Positions 42,926 to 51,715 of a stretch of 64,000 bases of DNA are shown here, piece by piece. Below the pieces are notes generated by a model. The model had not been told where the DNA came from, ran no database searches, and was given only the letters and a program-made list of their open reading frames with translations. Source of the DNA: Mediterraneibacter hominis (lineage in GTDB: Bacteria > Bacillota > Clostridia > Lachnospirales > Lachnospiraceae); the NCBI RefSeq assembly GCF_014287475.1, contig NZ_JACOPF010000002.1:434001-498000 (forward strand). The letters run 5' to 3'. Both the position numbers and the translations under genes were made by a program. The first letter of the stretch is position 1. The number at the start of each line of letters is the position of its first letter.

Positions 42926-44429
42926 GTTAGAGAGAATATCTCCTGAAAGAGCAGGGATACCGAGCGGACAGGTGAAGAAGTGTATAGAAAAGCTTATGAA
43001 CGAGTGGAGTCATATGAACAGCTTTATGGCGGCAAAAGACGGAAAAATATTTGCTGAATGTTTCTGGTCTCCATTTCATAAAGATTTAGTACACTCTAAC
43101 CATTCTTTAGGTAAAACATATACAGGAACCGCGATAGGGATTGCCTTGCTGGAAGGAAAATTGTCATTGGACGAGAGAATGACCGATATTTTCCGGGAGG
43201 AAATTAAAGAAAAGAAAATAGAGGTTACAGACCTGGCAAAGGAAATAACGATACGTGACGTACTTACGATGACGAATGGACATACCTGTCATCCGGAAAT
43301 GGGAGACGACTGGCTGGCAAATTATTTCCGGACACCGGTAAAAGACAAACCGGGAACAAAATTTTTATATAATACTTCCGGGGCATGTATGCTTGCTGCG
43401 GTGATAAAAAAGAAAACAGGGCAGAATGTAAAGGAATATCTGACTCCACGGCTGTTTGAACAAATCGGAATCGATTCGCAGCGTTTTGTATGGCTGAAAT
43501 GGCAGGACGGAACGGATGCAGAACCAGGAACATTTTCTACAACAGAGGATAATCTAAGACTTTGTCTGCTTTATATGAATGGAGGCAGATGGAACGGAAA
43601 ACAACTGATTGACCCGCAGTTTGTGAAAGACGCACTGTCTGTACAGATATCTACGCAGGATGCGCCGGAACAAAAGGACGGAAAATGCGGATATGGATAT
43701 CAATTGTGGGCATGCAGTATTCCGGGCGTATACAGATTTGACGGAGGACAGGGACAGTACGGAATTATCTGGCCCGAAAAAGGACTTGCTGTGGCGATCC
43801 ATGAAGGGGCGATTGTACCGTACGGACCGCAGAGAACACTGGATGTAATTGCGGAAGAGCTTTTACTGAAAGTGGGCGAAGAACCCCTTAAGGAAACTGC
43901 GGAAGAATACAGCAGACTGCTAAGTTTCGAAAAAGATATGAAATATAAGCCGGATCGCGCCAATTATATAAAGCCAGATACCGATCTAAGCGGCAGGTAC
44001 CAGGTGACAGAGGGCGACCCGAATCCGTGGCTGGGACTGGCGCCTCCGGGCAGAGAGGATATGTTTATCCCTTACAGAGACAAATATAAAAAAAGCAAAA
44101 TGGAAACGTTCGTCCTGGAAATTGGAGAAGAAATATGCAGATTTTCTGTGAACGATTATGCAGAATTTACAGCACGCATGGACGGACAGCTGGAACTTAA
44201 GAATACAGATAATGTGTTCCCAGAGCTTACGGCATACAGCGCCACCGCCAGATTTATAAACGGGTATACGTTAGAGATTACAATTCATTGGCTGAACAGT
44301 TGGACAGGTACAGTGATGCGGTTTGAGAAGCAAAGTGAATGTATGAATATTACCGCACTAAAATACAGGGCAAATCAGGAGGACAATTGGCTGGTGTATA
44401 AAGGGAAGGCAAGAAGTGAAGACCTATGA
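42909..44429 (+). CDS. Beta-lactamase-fold serine hydrolase (class C/EstB-like)
   Basis: A 506-residue protein with an N-terminal beta-lactamase/transpeptidase-like domain: SxxK at S66-K69 in HSLGKTYTG, a tyrosine motif in FLYNTSGACML, and GGQGQYGIIWPEKG as the third block. The C-terminal 160 residues form an extra beta-rich domain. It has no signal peptide, so it is more likely an intracellular esterase than a cell-wall enzyme. The frame opens upstream inside the MFS gene, but GGAGG sets the start at 42909, a 17-bp overlap. Its stop overlaps the MATE start (ATGA). Confidence 0.85.
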   Translation: MGQQFELERISPERAGIPSGQVKKCIEKLMNEWSHMNSFMAAKDGKIFAECFWSPFHKDLVHSNHSLGKTYTGTAIGIALLEGKLSLDERMTDIFREEIKEKKIEVTDLAKEITIRDVLTMTNGHTCHPEMGDDWLANYFRTPVKDKPGTKFLYNTSGACMLAAVIKKKTGQNVKEYLTPRLFEQIGIDSQRFVWLKWQDGTDAEPGTFSTTEDNLRLCLLYMNGGRWNGKQLIDPQFVKDALSVQISTQDAPEQKDGKCGYGYQLWACSIPGVYRFDGGQGQYGIIWPEKGLAVAIHEGAIVPYGPQRTLDVIAEELLLKVGEEPLKETAEEYSRLLSFEKDMKYKPDRANYIKPDTDLSGRYQVTEGDPNPWLGLAPPGREDMFIPYRDKYKKSKMETFVLEIGEEICRFSVNDYAEFTARMDGQLELKNTDNVFPELTAYSATARFINGYTLEITIHWLNSWTGTVMRFEKQSECMNITALKYRANQEDNWLVYKGKARSEDL

Positions 44430-45799
44430 GATTATTTACATCGGATAAAAACTTTTATAAAAAGACAGTCAGTCTTGCGGTTCCTATTACCTTACAATGC
44501 CTGATCTCAATCAGTGTAAATATGATGGACAATATCATGGTAGGCGCTCTGGGTGAAAACGCGCTGTCTGCGGTATCTTTGGCAAACCAGTTTATTAACA
44601 TATTTACGTTCGCCTGTATGGGGCTGGGACAGGGAGCGTCTATCCTCGCAACGCGGTTCTGGGGGATGAAAGATACAGACGCGCTGAAAAAGACCATATC
44701 TATTTCTATTAGATACTGTATGGCAATTTCTCTGGTATTTACATTTGTGACTCTTCTTTTCCCAGGATTTATTATGCGTATGTATATCATGGAGACGGAG
44801 GTAATTGCGGAAGGAATTCAATATTTGCAAATATCCGCATATTGTTATATTTTTTATGGCCTGTCCTTAATCGGGGCTAATATACTGCGCAGTGCGGGAC
44901 AGGTGAAAATTCCATTATATACAGCGATTATGGCATTTTTTGTAAATGTAGGATTTAACTATATTTTCATATTTGGAAAACTGGGTTTTCCTGCCATGGG
45001 AACAAAAGGGGCTGCCCTGGGAACTCTTCTGGCACGTATTCTGGAATTCGGAATTACGTTTGGCTATATATTGCTGAAAGATAAAAGTATACAATACCGG
45101 ATAAAAGACATATTTCTCAGAAGTTCCCACTTGAATAAAGAATTTATTAAAGTAGCATTTCCGGTTATGATAAGCGATACACTGCAGGGATTTGGAAACC
45201 ATTTTATTGCTATGGTAACGGGCAGAATCGGTTCGGAATTCGTAGCAGCCTACTCAATTACGACAGTCATTCAACAGTTGAGCAGTGTCCTGACTCAAGG
45301 CGTGGCACAGTCAAGCAGTATTGTGATTGGGCATACCTTAGGCAGAGGGGAACGAAAGAAAGCAAAAGAAGAAGCCAATGCTTTTGTAGGACTGGGAATG
45401 GTAGTAGGACTGGCGGCAGGAGGGCTGATCCTCTTAGTGGCGAATCCGATTATCGCCTGCTATAACATTACAGAAACTACGAGAAATATGGCGCAGCAGT
45501 TAATGTATGCGATTGCTTTTGTTATATTCTTCCGTTCTATAAACAGTATTCTTACAAAGGGTGTATTAAGAGGGGGCGGAGATACAAGATTCCTTATGGT
45601 GGCAGATATTCTTTTTTTATGGACGGCGAGTGTACCGCTGGGATATATCGTTGGCGTTATTTGTAAGGCGCCGGCATTTTGGATATATTGCGCGTTAAAA
45701 ATTGATGAGATTTTGAAATGCGTGTTGTGCTATTACAGACTGCATAATGGAAAATGGATCAAAAAAATAAGTTCTGAAAAAGGAGAGACAGATTTATGA
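44426..45799 (+). CDS. MATE-family efflux transporter
   Basis: A 457-residue membrane protein with about twelve hydrophobic segments in two related halves. Typical MATE blocks are the early MMDNIMVGALGENALSAVS and ILRSAGQVKIPLY; the second-half counterpart is GVLRGGGDTRFLMV. It exports cationic or aromatic compounds using Na+ or H+. It overlaps its neighbours by four bases on both sides (beta-lactamase-fold hydrolase upstream, stalk-domain esterase downstream), so it is closely tied to the hydrolases and may remove liberated acyl or phenolic groups. Confidence 0.92.
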   Translation: MRLFTSDKNFYKKTVSLAVPITLQCLISISVNMMDNIMVGALGENALSAVSLANQFINIFTFACMGLGQGASILATRFWGMKDTDALKKTISISIRYCMAISLVFTFVTLLFPGFIMRMYIMETEVIAEGIQYLQISAYCYIFYGLSLIGANILRSAGQVKIPLYTAIMAFFVNVGFNYIFIFGKLGFPAMGTKGAALGTLLARILEFGITFGYILLKDKSIQYRIKDIFLRSSHLNKEFIKVAFPVMISDTLQGFGNHFIAMVTGRIGSEFVAAYSITTVIQQLSSVLTQGVAQSSSIVIGHTLGRGERKKAKEEANAFVGLGMVVGLAAGGLILLVANPIIACYNITETTRNMAQQLMYAIAFVIFFRSINSILTKGVLRGGGDTRFLMVADILFLWTASVPLGYIVGVICKAPAFWIYCALKIDEILKCVLCYYRLHNGKWIKKISSEKGETDL

Positions 45800-47265
45800 A
45801 AAATAAAATTCAGTTACTTGCCGGAATTCCGGACGATGATAACAGAGAGTACCTTCCGGAAAAATTAAAAGGCAGTGAAATTGTTGTAAATGAAAATGGG
45901 AATAATTCACAGGTCTATCCGAAGAATTTAGTAGAAATGAAAGCGCGTCTGATAGATGACATAGAGGACACATGGTACGAGTATGTGCCGGACAGCTACG
46001 ATCCAGAGAAAAAGACACCGCTTGTATTTTCAATGCATGGAGGCATTATGACGGGATGGGCACAGTGTGTCTATACTTCCTGGTCTCTGGTTGCAGACAG
46101 AGAAGGATTCATCGTAGTATACCCTAATGCGCATAAGAGGAGATTCTGGCAGATAGAATGTGAAAGAAGGCTGTTTAAACAGCTTTCAGAACCAAACGAA
46201 GAAGGCATCTACATGCATGATTTTCCAGATGACATTCGTGAAAATAATGATGTCCGGATTGTATTTCAATTAATGGAACGTATGAAAGAAAAATACAATA
46301 TTGATGAAGAACGGATTTATATGCAGGGGATGTCTCTTGGAAATTCTATGACAGCTATGGTGGCGCGGTATTTTGGAAATCATTTTGCGGCAATGGCAGG
46401 TTCGGCAGGTCCAAGTACAATCGGACTTTTATTTGACAAAGAGGATCAGCCGGTTAATGCCGGAGGTCCGGTTCCCGTATGGCAGGCAAGGATGGAATTC
46501 GATCAGGCTCCTCCCGGAAGTACAGACAATGTGGAAGACGTGGTTGTAAAAAACAGAGAATACTGGCTTAGAATCAATGGCTGTGAAGAACTGCCCCGGC
46601 TTAAAATTTCAGGGGAAAATAATTTTGCTTTCTATAAAGGGAAAAAAGCGGATTATGTTTTCCGGGATGTAAAGAACAGAGATCACGGTCAGACATTTGA
46701 TGAGGCAGAACTAGTATGGGATTATTTTTTCTCCGGCATAAAGAGAAAAAAAGACGGAACAGTAGGATATACAGAACCAGAGATACCAAGAGAAGGAGAC
46801 TCCTGCGTACTTGCCGTAGCGCAAGAGTGTGAGAATGCGTGGATCAATGGAGAAAAAAGAAAGATGCCGGCGCGGGCTTTAAAATGGCGGAAGTTAAAGT
46901 ACCACGGCCTGCATGGGGGAGCAAAAGTGAGAGGGGAATATCACATGGTACCGGCGGTATTCGCGTCAGAAATCGCAGGAGCATCTTACATAGAAAAAGA
47001 AGGCTGGGCACAGATGGAATTAGGGGATGGACGAGTCTTACAATTTGCGCGCGGCTGTATCGGATGTACAATCGAAAACAGGGTACATTCTATGTTCTGC
47101 GAGCCGATTGAGAGAGACGGTATGTTGTATATTTCCGCAGAGTGGTTCTGCCAGGAAATCTTAAAATGGCATGTTTCTACTTGTAACCATGTGATGTATG
47201 CAACCGATCATACTGCTTTCTTGTCTGTGAATATGGCAAGGCTTATTAAAGACTTGCTGCAATAA
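45796..47265 (+). CDS. PHB-depolymerase-like esterase with C-terminal stalk-like domain, paralogue 4
   Basis: A 489-residue protein, the fourth copy of the family at 27726-32245 but located 13 kb away in a different operon. N-terminal signature (GIPDDDNREYLPEKLK, VVNENGNNS), MHGGIMTGWAQ, nucleophile in GMSLGNSMTA and histidine in KNRDHGQTFDEA are all present, followed by the stalk-like domain (VPAVFASEIAGASY, RGCIGC, ISAEWF). It overlaps the MATE gene by four bases. Its presence beside exporters and a deacetylase suggests a different step or substrate than the other three. Confidence 0.75.
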   Translation: MKNKIQLLAGIPDDDNREYLPEKLKGSEIVVNENGNNSQVYPKNLVEMKARLIDDIEDTWYEYVPDSYDPEKKTPLVFSMHGGIMTGWAQCVYTSWSLVADREGFIVVYPNAHKRRFWQIECERRLFKQLSEPNEEGIYMHDFPDDIRENNDVRIVFQLMERMKEKYNIDEERIYMQGMSLGNSMTAMVARYFGNHFAAMAGSAGPSTIGLLFDKEDQPVNAGGPVPVWQARMEFDQAPPGSTDNVEDVVVKNREYWLRINGCEELPRLKISGENNFAFYKGKKADYVFRDVKNRDHGQTFDEAELVWDYFFSGIKRKKDGTVGYTEPEIPREGDSCVLAVAQECENAWINGEKRKMPARALKWRKLKYHGLHGGAKVRGEYHMVPAVFASEIAGASYIEKEGWAQMELGDGRVLQFARGCIGCTIENRVHSMFCEPIERDGMLYISAEWFCQEILKWHVSTCNHVMYATDHTAFLSVNMARLIKDLLQ

Positions 47266-47297
47266 ATAATAAATAAAAAAGCAGTCAGGAGGAAAAT

Positions 47298-48179
47298 ATG
47301 AGTTTACAAGTCAATGACAGAGTGATTTTTCCAAACGGAAGAAAGAAGGCATTTACGTTAAGCTATGACGATGGAATTTTGCAGGATCGGAAACTTATCG
47401 CGTTGCTGGACAAATATCGTGTGAAAGCTACATTTAACCTGAATCCGGGGCTTTTCGGGCAGCGAGGAACAGTAGCGGCGGGGAAGAAAGAAGTTCCTCA
47501 TATTAAAGCGGACAAGGATGAAATACAACAACTTTATAGAAACCATGAAATAGCGGCTCACGGACAATATCATATATGTATGACTGGAATGGATACAGCA
47601 AAGGTTACGGCAGAAATTTTGGACAGCAGACGGGAGCTGGAAAAACTGACGCAGAGAACTGTGACAGGGTATGCGTATGCCTTCGGAGCATACGATGACA
47701 TAACACTGCAGGCTCTTAAGGCATCTGGAATCCGATATGCCAGAACGATTGAATCAACACGGCGATTTGATATTCCGCAAAATTTCCTTACATGGCATCC
47801 GACCTGTCATCATAATGATGAAAAACTATTTGAACTTGCGGATGAATTTTTGTCAGATGAACTCTATTTTTCCTTACACACTCCTGCAAAACTTTTCTAT
47901 GTATGGGGACACAGCTATGAGTTCGACCAGTGCGAAAATTGGGAATATATGGAACAGTTTTTGGAAAAGGTGAGCGGACATGCGGACGTGTGGTATGCTG
48001 CAAACGGAGAAGTACAGGAATATATAGAAGCATATCACAGATTGGTTTTTAGTGCAGACGCAGAGTTTGTATATAACCCATCGGCAATTTCTGTATATAT
48101 AGGCGGAATGTTTACCGATGAATATGTGGAAGTGCCGTCAGGAGGAACTGCGAAGCTGATACCCCCGGTAAATATGTAA
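47298..48179 (+). CDS. Polysaccharide deacetylase-like protein (CE4/NodB fold)
   Basis: A 293-residue protein with the NodB-homology pattern: TLSYDDG (two Asp, one catalytic and one metal-binding), AHGQYH (two metal His) and a C-terminal WGHSYEF with another His. Members remove N- or O-acetyl groups from sugars using a divalent metal. No signal peptide is seen, so the substrate is probably intracellular, matching the other hydrolases. AGGAGG precedes the start, 32 bp after the esterase gene. Confidence 0.85.
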   Translation: MSLQVNDRVIFPNGRKKAFTLSYDDGILQDRKLIALLDKYRVKATFNLNPGLFGQRGTVAAGKKEVPHIKADKDEIQQLYRNHEIAAHGQYHICMTGMDTAKVTAEILDSRRELEKLTQRTVTGYAYAFGAYDDITLQALKASGIRYARTIESTRRFDIPQNFLTWHPTCHHNDEKLFELADEFLSDELYFSLHTPAKLFYVWGHSYEFDQCENWEYMEQFLEKVSGHADVWYAANGEVQEYIEAYHRLVFSADAEFVYNPSAISVYIGGMFTDEYVEVPSGGTAKLIPPVNM

Positions 48180-48207
48180 TATAAATACGAAAACAGAGGA
48201 GATATAC

Positions 48208-48825
48208 ATGGGATTTTTTAGTGCAGAGAATAAAATTGTACAGCTTTTAGACATATTTTTTGATTATATGCTGCTGCTTTTTTTGAGTTTGTTGTTTTCT
48301 GTTCCAATTATTACAATAGGTCCTGCTTCTGCCGCAAAATATTATACAGCTATGAAAATTGCGCGGGGAGAATCTCCCAATGTAATACGTGCATTTCTAA
48401 AATCATTCCGGGAGAATTTCAGGCAGGGCTTAGTCTTGGAAGGGATTGCCGGCATTGGGATTTTGATCTTGGGAGTGGACTGGTATATTATCCTGCATAC
48501 GAATTTTGGGCTGGCATCTTATGTCCTGTTGTCAGTTATTGCAGTAGCAACGCTTATAGCGCTGTTCATAGGAACGTATTTTTTTGCACTGCTGGCAAGG
48601 TTCCATGCAGGAACATTTAGAATAGTTAAATGTGCGTTTTTAATTGGTATCGGAAAGTTTTGGGCCGGTATTCTCTTAGCAGTATGTAATTTGATTGTGC
48701 CCATTTTATGTTTGGCATGGAGTCTTTATGCTCCTTTTATATGGCTGATCGCAGGAGCTCTTTTGCTGAACGCAAAGAGCCATCTGTTAGTGATGGTACT
48801 CCGCCGGTTTGAAAATGAAGGGTAA
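48208..48825 (+). CDS. YesL-like DUF624 membrane protein
   Basis: A 205-residue membrane protein with about four to five hydrophobic segments. The DUF624/YesL pattern is seen: DIFFDYMLLLFLSLLFSVPIITIGPASAA near the N-terminus in two shorter blocks, and a TAMKIARGE segment after it. Members are commonly encoded with YesM/YesN regulators and LplABC transporters in Firmicutes; their biochemical role is unknown. This links the operon to the two-component system at 22625-25950. Confidence 0.85.
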   Translation: MGFFSAENKIVQLLDIFFDYMLLLFLSLLFSVPIITIGPASAAKYYTAMKIARGESPNVIRAFLKSFRENFRQGLVLEGIAGIGILILGVDWYIILHTNFGLASYVLLSVIAVATLIALFIGTYFFALLARFHAGTFRIVKCAFLIGIGKFWAGILLAVCNLIVPILCLAWSLYAPFIWLIAGALLLNAKSHLLVMVLRRFENEG

Positions 48826-48870
48826 AAAAGAATATTCAGGAAAAATACAGAGCAGACAGGAGGAAAAAAT

Positions 48871-49746
48871 ATGGAAGAATATATCTATCATGACGTAAAC
48901 AGGCGGGGAAGAATTACGAGGATTGCGTATTCGACAAAAAATCAGTCGGGAGAAATAAGAGAAAAATATGCGAATGTTTATCTGCCATATGGATATGACG
49001 AGGAAGACAATAATGTAAGATATAATATACTTTATATTATACATGGCGGAGGAGGAAGCCCCGATGCATGGCTGGACAGCTGCAAAGTAAAAAATATGCT
49101 GGATTATGTGATAGAAACAAAGAAGATTTCTCCGCTTATTGTGGTATTTCCCACATATTATAAAGAAAAAATCGGGCGGATAGGACCTCCGGTGCGTGAA
49201 GTTGAACGCGAACATGTGCGTTTTTTCCAAAAAGAGTTAAGAGAAGAACTTTTACCTGCTGTGGAAAGCAAGTATCATACTTATGCGGAAGAAACAACAC
49301 TGAAAGGACTTCAACAATCACGGATGCACAGAGGTATCTGTGGTTTTTCTATGGGCGGAGCGGCTGCGTGGTTTGCATTTTTTCACAATATAGATTATTT
49401 TTCTTATTATGTGCCGTTAAGCGGCGACTGCTGGGAAATAGAGGGACAGGGCGGATTGACAAAACCAGAAGAAACAGCGGAGGTATTAAAAGCTCAGGCA
49501 GTATCTTCCGGCTATGGAACGGATGGGTTCTTTATATATACGGCGACAGGCACAGAAGATATTGCGTATGAAGCATTAAACGGACAAGTCCGCGCTATGC
49601 GAAAATATCCGGATGTATTTGAAGAAAATGAAGATCTGTCTAAAGGGAATTTTCATTATTTGCTGGGGAAAGAAAAGAAGCACGAATATGAAGCGGTATA
49701 CCAATATTTGTATAATATACTGCCATATTTATTTGAAAGAACATAG
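48871..49746 (+). CDS. Enterochelin-esterase/feruloyl-esterase-like alpha/beta-hydrolase
   Basis: A 291-residue hydrolase. The front block is NILYIIHGGGGSPDAW, the nucleophile lies in CGFSMGGAAAW, and the likely histidine is near the C-terminus (GNFHYLLGKEKKHEYEAV). The pattern is closest to the feruloyl-esterase/Esterase-D group found with xylan-degrading genes. GACAGGAGG precedes the start. No signal peptide. Together with the preceding genes it is the tenth alpha/beta-hydrolase of the locus. Confidence 0.85.
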   Translation: MEEYIYHDVNRRGRITRIAYSTKNQSGEIREKYANVYLPYGYDEEDNNVRYNILYIIHGGGGSPDAWLDSCKVKNMLDYVIETKKISPLIVVFPTYYKEKIGRIGPPVREVEREHVRFFQKELREELLPAVESKYHTYAEETTLKGLQQSRMHRGICGFSMGGAAAWFAFFHNIDYFSYYVPLSGDCWEIEGQGGLTKPEETAEVLKAQAVSSGYGTDGFFIYTATGTEDIAYEALNGQVRAMRKYPDVFEENEDLSKGNFHYLLGKEKKHEYEAVYQYLYNILPYLFERT

Positions 49747-49769
49747 TATAAAGGAAGAAGGGGTACGTG

Positions 49770-50726
49770 ATGCTGAAGATAGCAATTATCGGTACAGGAG
49801 CGATTGCAGAAAAGATGGCGCAGACCATCCGCGAAATGGAAGGAGTCTGTGTATATGCAGTTGCGTCAAGGTCAAAGGAAAAGGCACGAGGATTTGCGGC
49901 GAAATATGATGCCAGACAGGTATTTGGCAGCTATGAGGATATGGTTAAGGAATCCGAGTGTGATTTGGTTTATATTGCAACACCGCATATGCTGCACTAT
50001 GAACATATGAAGTTATGCCTGGAATATGGAAGGTCTATATTATGTGAAAAACCATTTACAGTAAATGCGGAACAGGCAGAAGAAATTTTTGCGCTGGCGG
50101 CAGAAAAAGGCTGTTTTGTTACAGAAGCGCTGTGGACACGGTACATGCCATTTGTAAATATAATAAAAGAAAATATAGAAAAAATAGGTAGTCTTTCTTC
50201 TTTGACGGCGAACCTGGGATATTCTATCCAGAATGTCCCAAGGCTTCGGGAACCTGGATTAGCAGGAGGAACACTTTTAGATCTGGGAATATATCTGCTG
50301 CATTTTGCCAGAATTATATTCGGGAAAAATATAAAACAGATTACTTCCGCAGCTGTACTGTCTGAGAAAGGAGTAGATCTGTCCGATAGTATAACGCTGG
50401 AATTTGAAGGAGGTAAAATGGCAGTGCTGCACAGCAGCATGTGTGCAGCTTTAGACAGACGTGCGGTGCTGTACGGAGATGAGGGATATATGGAAGTGAC
50501 TAACATTAATAATCCGGAAAAAATAGAATGGTATAATCGTAAGCATATCTGCCAGGAACAAATATATCTGCCAAAACAAATAAGCGGGCTGGAGTATGAA
50601 ATCGAAAGCTGCCGTCAGGCTTTAGAAAAAGGGTGGACTGAATGTCCGCATCTGCCCCATGAAGAAACAGCAGAGGTACTGCGGATTATGGATAAAATGC
50701 GGAAAGAATGGGGGATGAGATATTAA
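49770..50726 (+). CDS. Gfo/Idh/MocA-family oxidoreductase
   Basis: A 318-residue NAD(P)-dependent sugar or inositol dehydrogenase. The Rossmann motif is IAIIGTGAIAEKMA, and the family signature EKPF (CEKPFTVNAEQ) carries the catalytic lysine; YIATPHMLHYEH and a DLGIYLLHFAR segment (Asp and His of the active site) follow. ATG at 49770 is preferred over the GTG at 49767. It ends the operon and could oxidise or epimerise the sugar freed by ester removal. Confidence 0.9.
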   Translation: MLKIAIIGTGAIAEKMAQTIREMEGVCVYAVASRSKEKARGFAAKYDARQVFGSYEDMVKESECDLVYIATPHMLHYEHMKLCLEYGRSILCEKPFTVNAEQAEEIFALAAEKGCFVTEALWTRYMPFVNIIKENIEKIGSLSSLTANLGYSIQNVPRLREPGLAGGTLLDLGIYLLHFARIIFGKNIKQITSAAVLSEKGVDLSDSITLEFEGGKMAVLHSSMCAALDRRAVLYGDEGYMEVTNINNPEKIEWYNRKHICQEQIYLPKQISGLEYEIESCRQALEKGWTECPHLPHEETAEVLRIMDKMRKEWGMRY

Positions 50727-51252
50727 CATAATCATTATTTATTATGGGATATAATTTATAGCAGTTAAGATATTTAGAAAGAATACACTGGAAAATAAAT
50801 CAGTCCAGAACTATTTCTGTTATGAGATATACTATATCTGTACAAACTTTCAAAGATAGTAATCTACAATTTTTTATAAAACAAAAGTTTTGTTATACAT
50901 TACATTTCTTTATCTGATTTGCTCACATTTCAAAGTACACTACATATAGCAAGAACAGAAACACAAATGTGGAATTTAGTAAAACAGGCATTTCCTTTGT
51001 TAATATTATCTTGTGTCAGTATTTATTCATTTTTATATTAAATCACATATTAACTATTTAAATATTAGCGTAGTTTATCAAAATAGGCCAAGTGGAATAG
51101 GGTTAATTTTTTGCAGGAATAGAGGAAAAAATTACTATTTGCCAGGAAGGTTTTACATTATGTAATATTATATTAAAATTTGGAAAAAAGTGCGGCGGAA
51201 TAACGAAAGGTTATAAAGCAGCACTTTTTATATAGGAAATAAGAAGATAAAA
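50727..51252. other. A/T-rich intergenic region with one hairpin
   Basis: Of the 713 bp between the Gfo/Idh gene and citD, the first 450 bp are A/T-rich with no gene I can support. At 51184-51229 AAAAAAGTGC and GCACTTTTT form a hairpin with an inner ATAAC/GTTAT stem, a possible terminator. The sigma-54 elements follow it. Confidence 0.6.
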
Positions 51253-51288
51253 TGTTTCAAAAAGTAGTGAGATTTTTGCCTTGAAACA
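51253..51288 (+). promoter_or_regulatory. Candidate enhancer site for the sigma-54 activator, operon 1
   Basis: TGTTTCA (51253-51259) and TGAAACA (51282-51288) form an inverted pair with a 22-bp spacer. The right arm ends 86 bp before the GG of the -24 element. The same pair with the same 86-bp distance occurs before the second operon at 59685-59719, so it is the likely site for the PrpR-type activator encoded at 57784. Confidence 0.7.
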
Positions 51289-51372
51289 AAAAATAAAATA
51301 ATGAAGAAATGAGAGAAAGAAAAAGCCGCTGATTTCAAAAGAAAATAGTATGTTTATAAATAAAAAGAAAGT

Positions 51373-51388
51373 TGGCATAAGTTTTGCT
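51373..51388 (+). promoter_or_regulatory. Sigma-54 (-24/-12) promoter of the citDEF-TRAP operon
   Basis: TGGCATAAGTTTTGCT matches the sigma-54 consensus, with GG at 51374-51375 and GC at 51386-51387 separated by exactly 10 bp. It lies 52 bp upstream of citD. It is almost identical to the promoter at 59804-59819. Confidence 0.85.
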
Positions 51389-51439
51389 CGTTTATATAAC
51401 AAAAGGCTAAAATTATAAAGAAAGATTAGGAGGAGAAAA

Positions 51440-51715
51440 ATGGAGATAAGGCAAACTGCACGGGCTGGAACCAATGAAAAAAGCGACATTTTAATTGAGA
51501 TATTTTCTGCGGATAGAGGGATTCACCTAGAGTTGTATTCTACAGTAGAGAAATGCTTTGGTACTGCGGTCAGGAAAACGATTAAGGAAGTGATAAAAGA
51601 GTTTGGAATACAGAACGCTTATGTTAAGGCGACAGATAAAGGGGCGCTGGATTATACGATAAAGGCAAGAACTGAAACAGCATTAAAAAGAGCATGTAAA
51701 GGGGGAAGCATATGA
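51440..51715 (+). CDS. citD: Citrate lyase-like acyl carrier protein (gamma subunit)
   Basis: A 91-residue CitD homologue, with AGTNEKSD near the N-terminus, STVEKCFG, and the DKGALDYTIKAR block. In characterised proteins the 2'-(5''-phosphoribosyl)-3'-dephospho-CoA group is attached to a serine in AGTLESSD (Ser14 in E. coli numbering, from memory). Here that position is K14 and a serine follows at S15, so the attachment residue is either S15 or absent. AGGAGG precedes the start. The stop overlaps the citE start (ATGA). First gene of the sigma-54 operon. Confidence 0.85.
   Translation: MEIRQTARAGTNEKSDILIEIFSADRGIHLELYSTVEKCFGTAVRKTIKEVIKEFGIQNAYVKATDKGALDYTIKARTETALKRACKGGSI

Noticed and set aside
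51211..51489. A 92-codon hydrophobic minus-strand frame in the citD upstream region
   Set aside because: It covers the sigma-54 promoter, the enhancer site and the start of citD, is low-complexity Leu/Phe from A/T-rich DNA and has no ribosome site.
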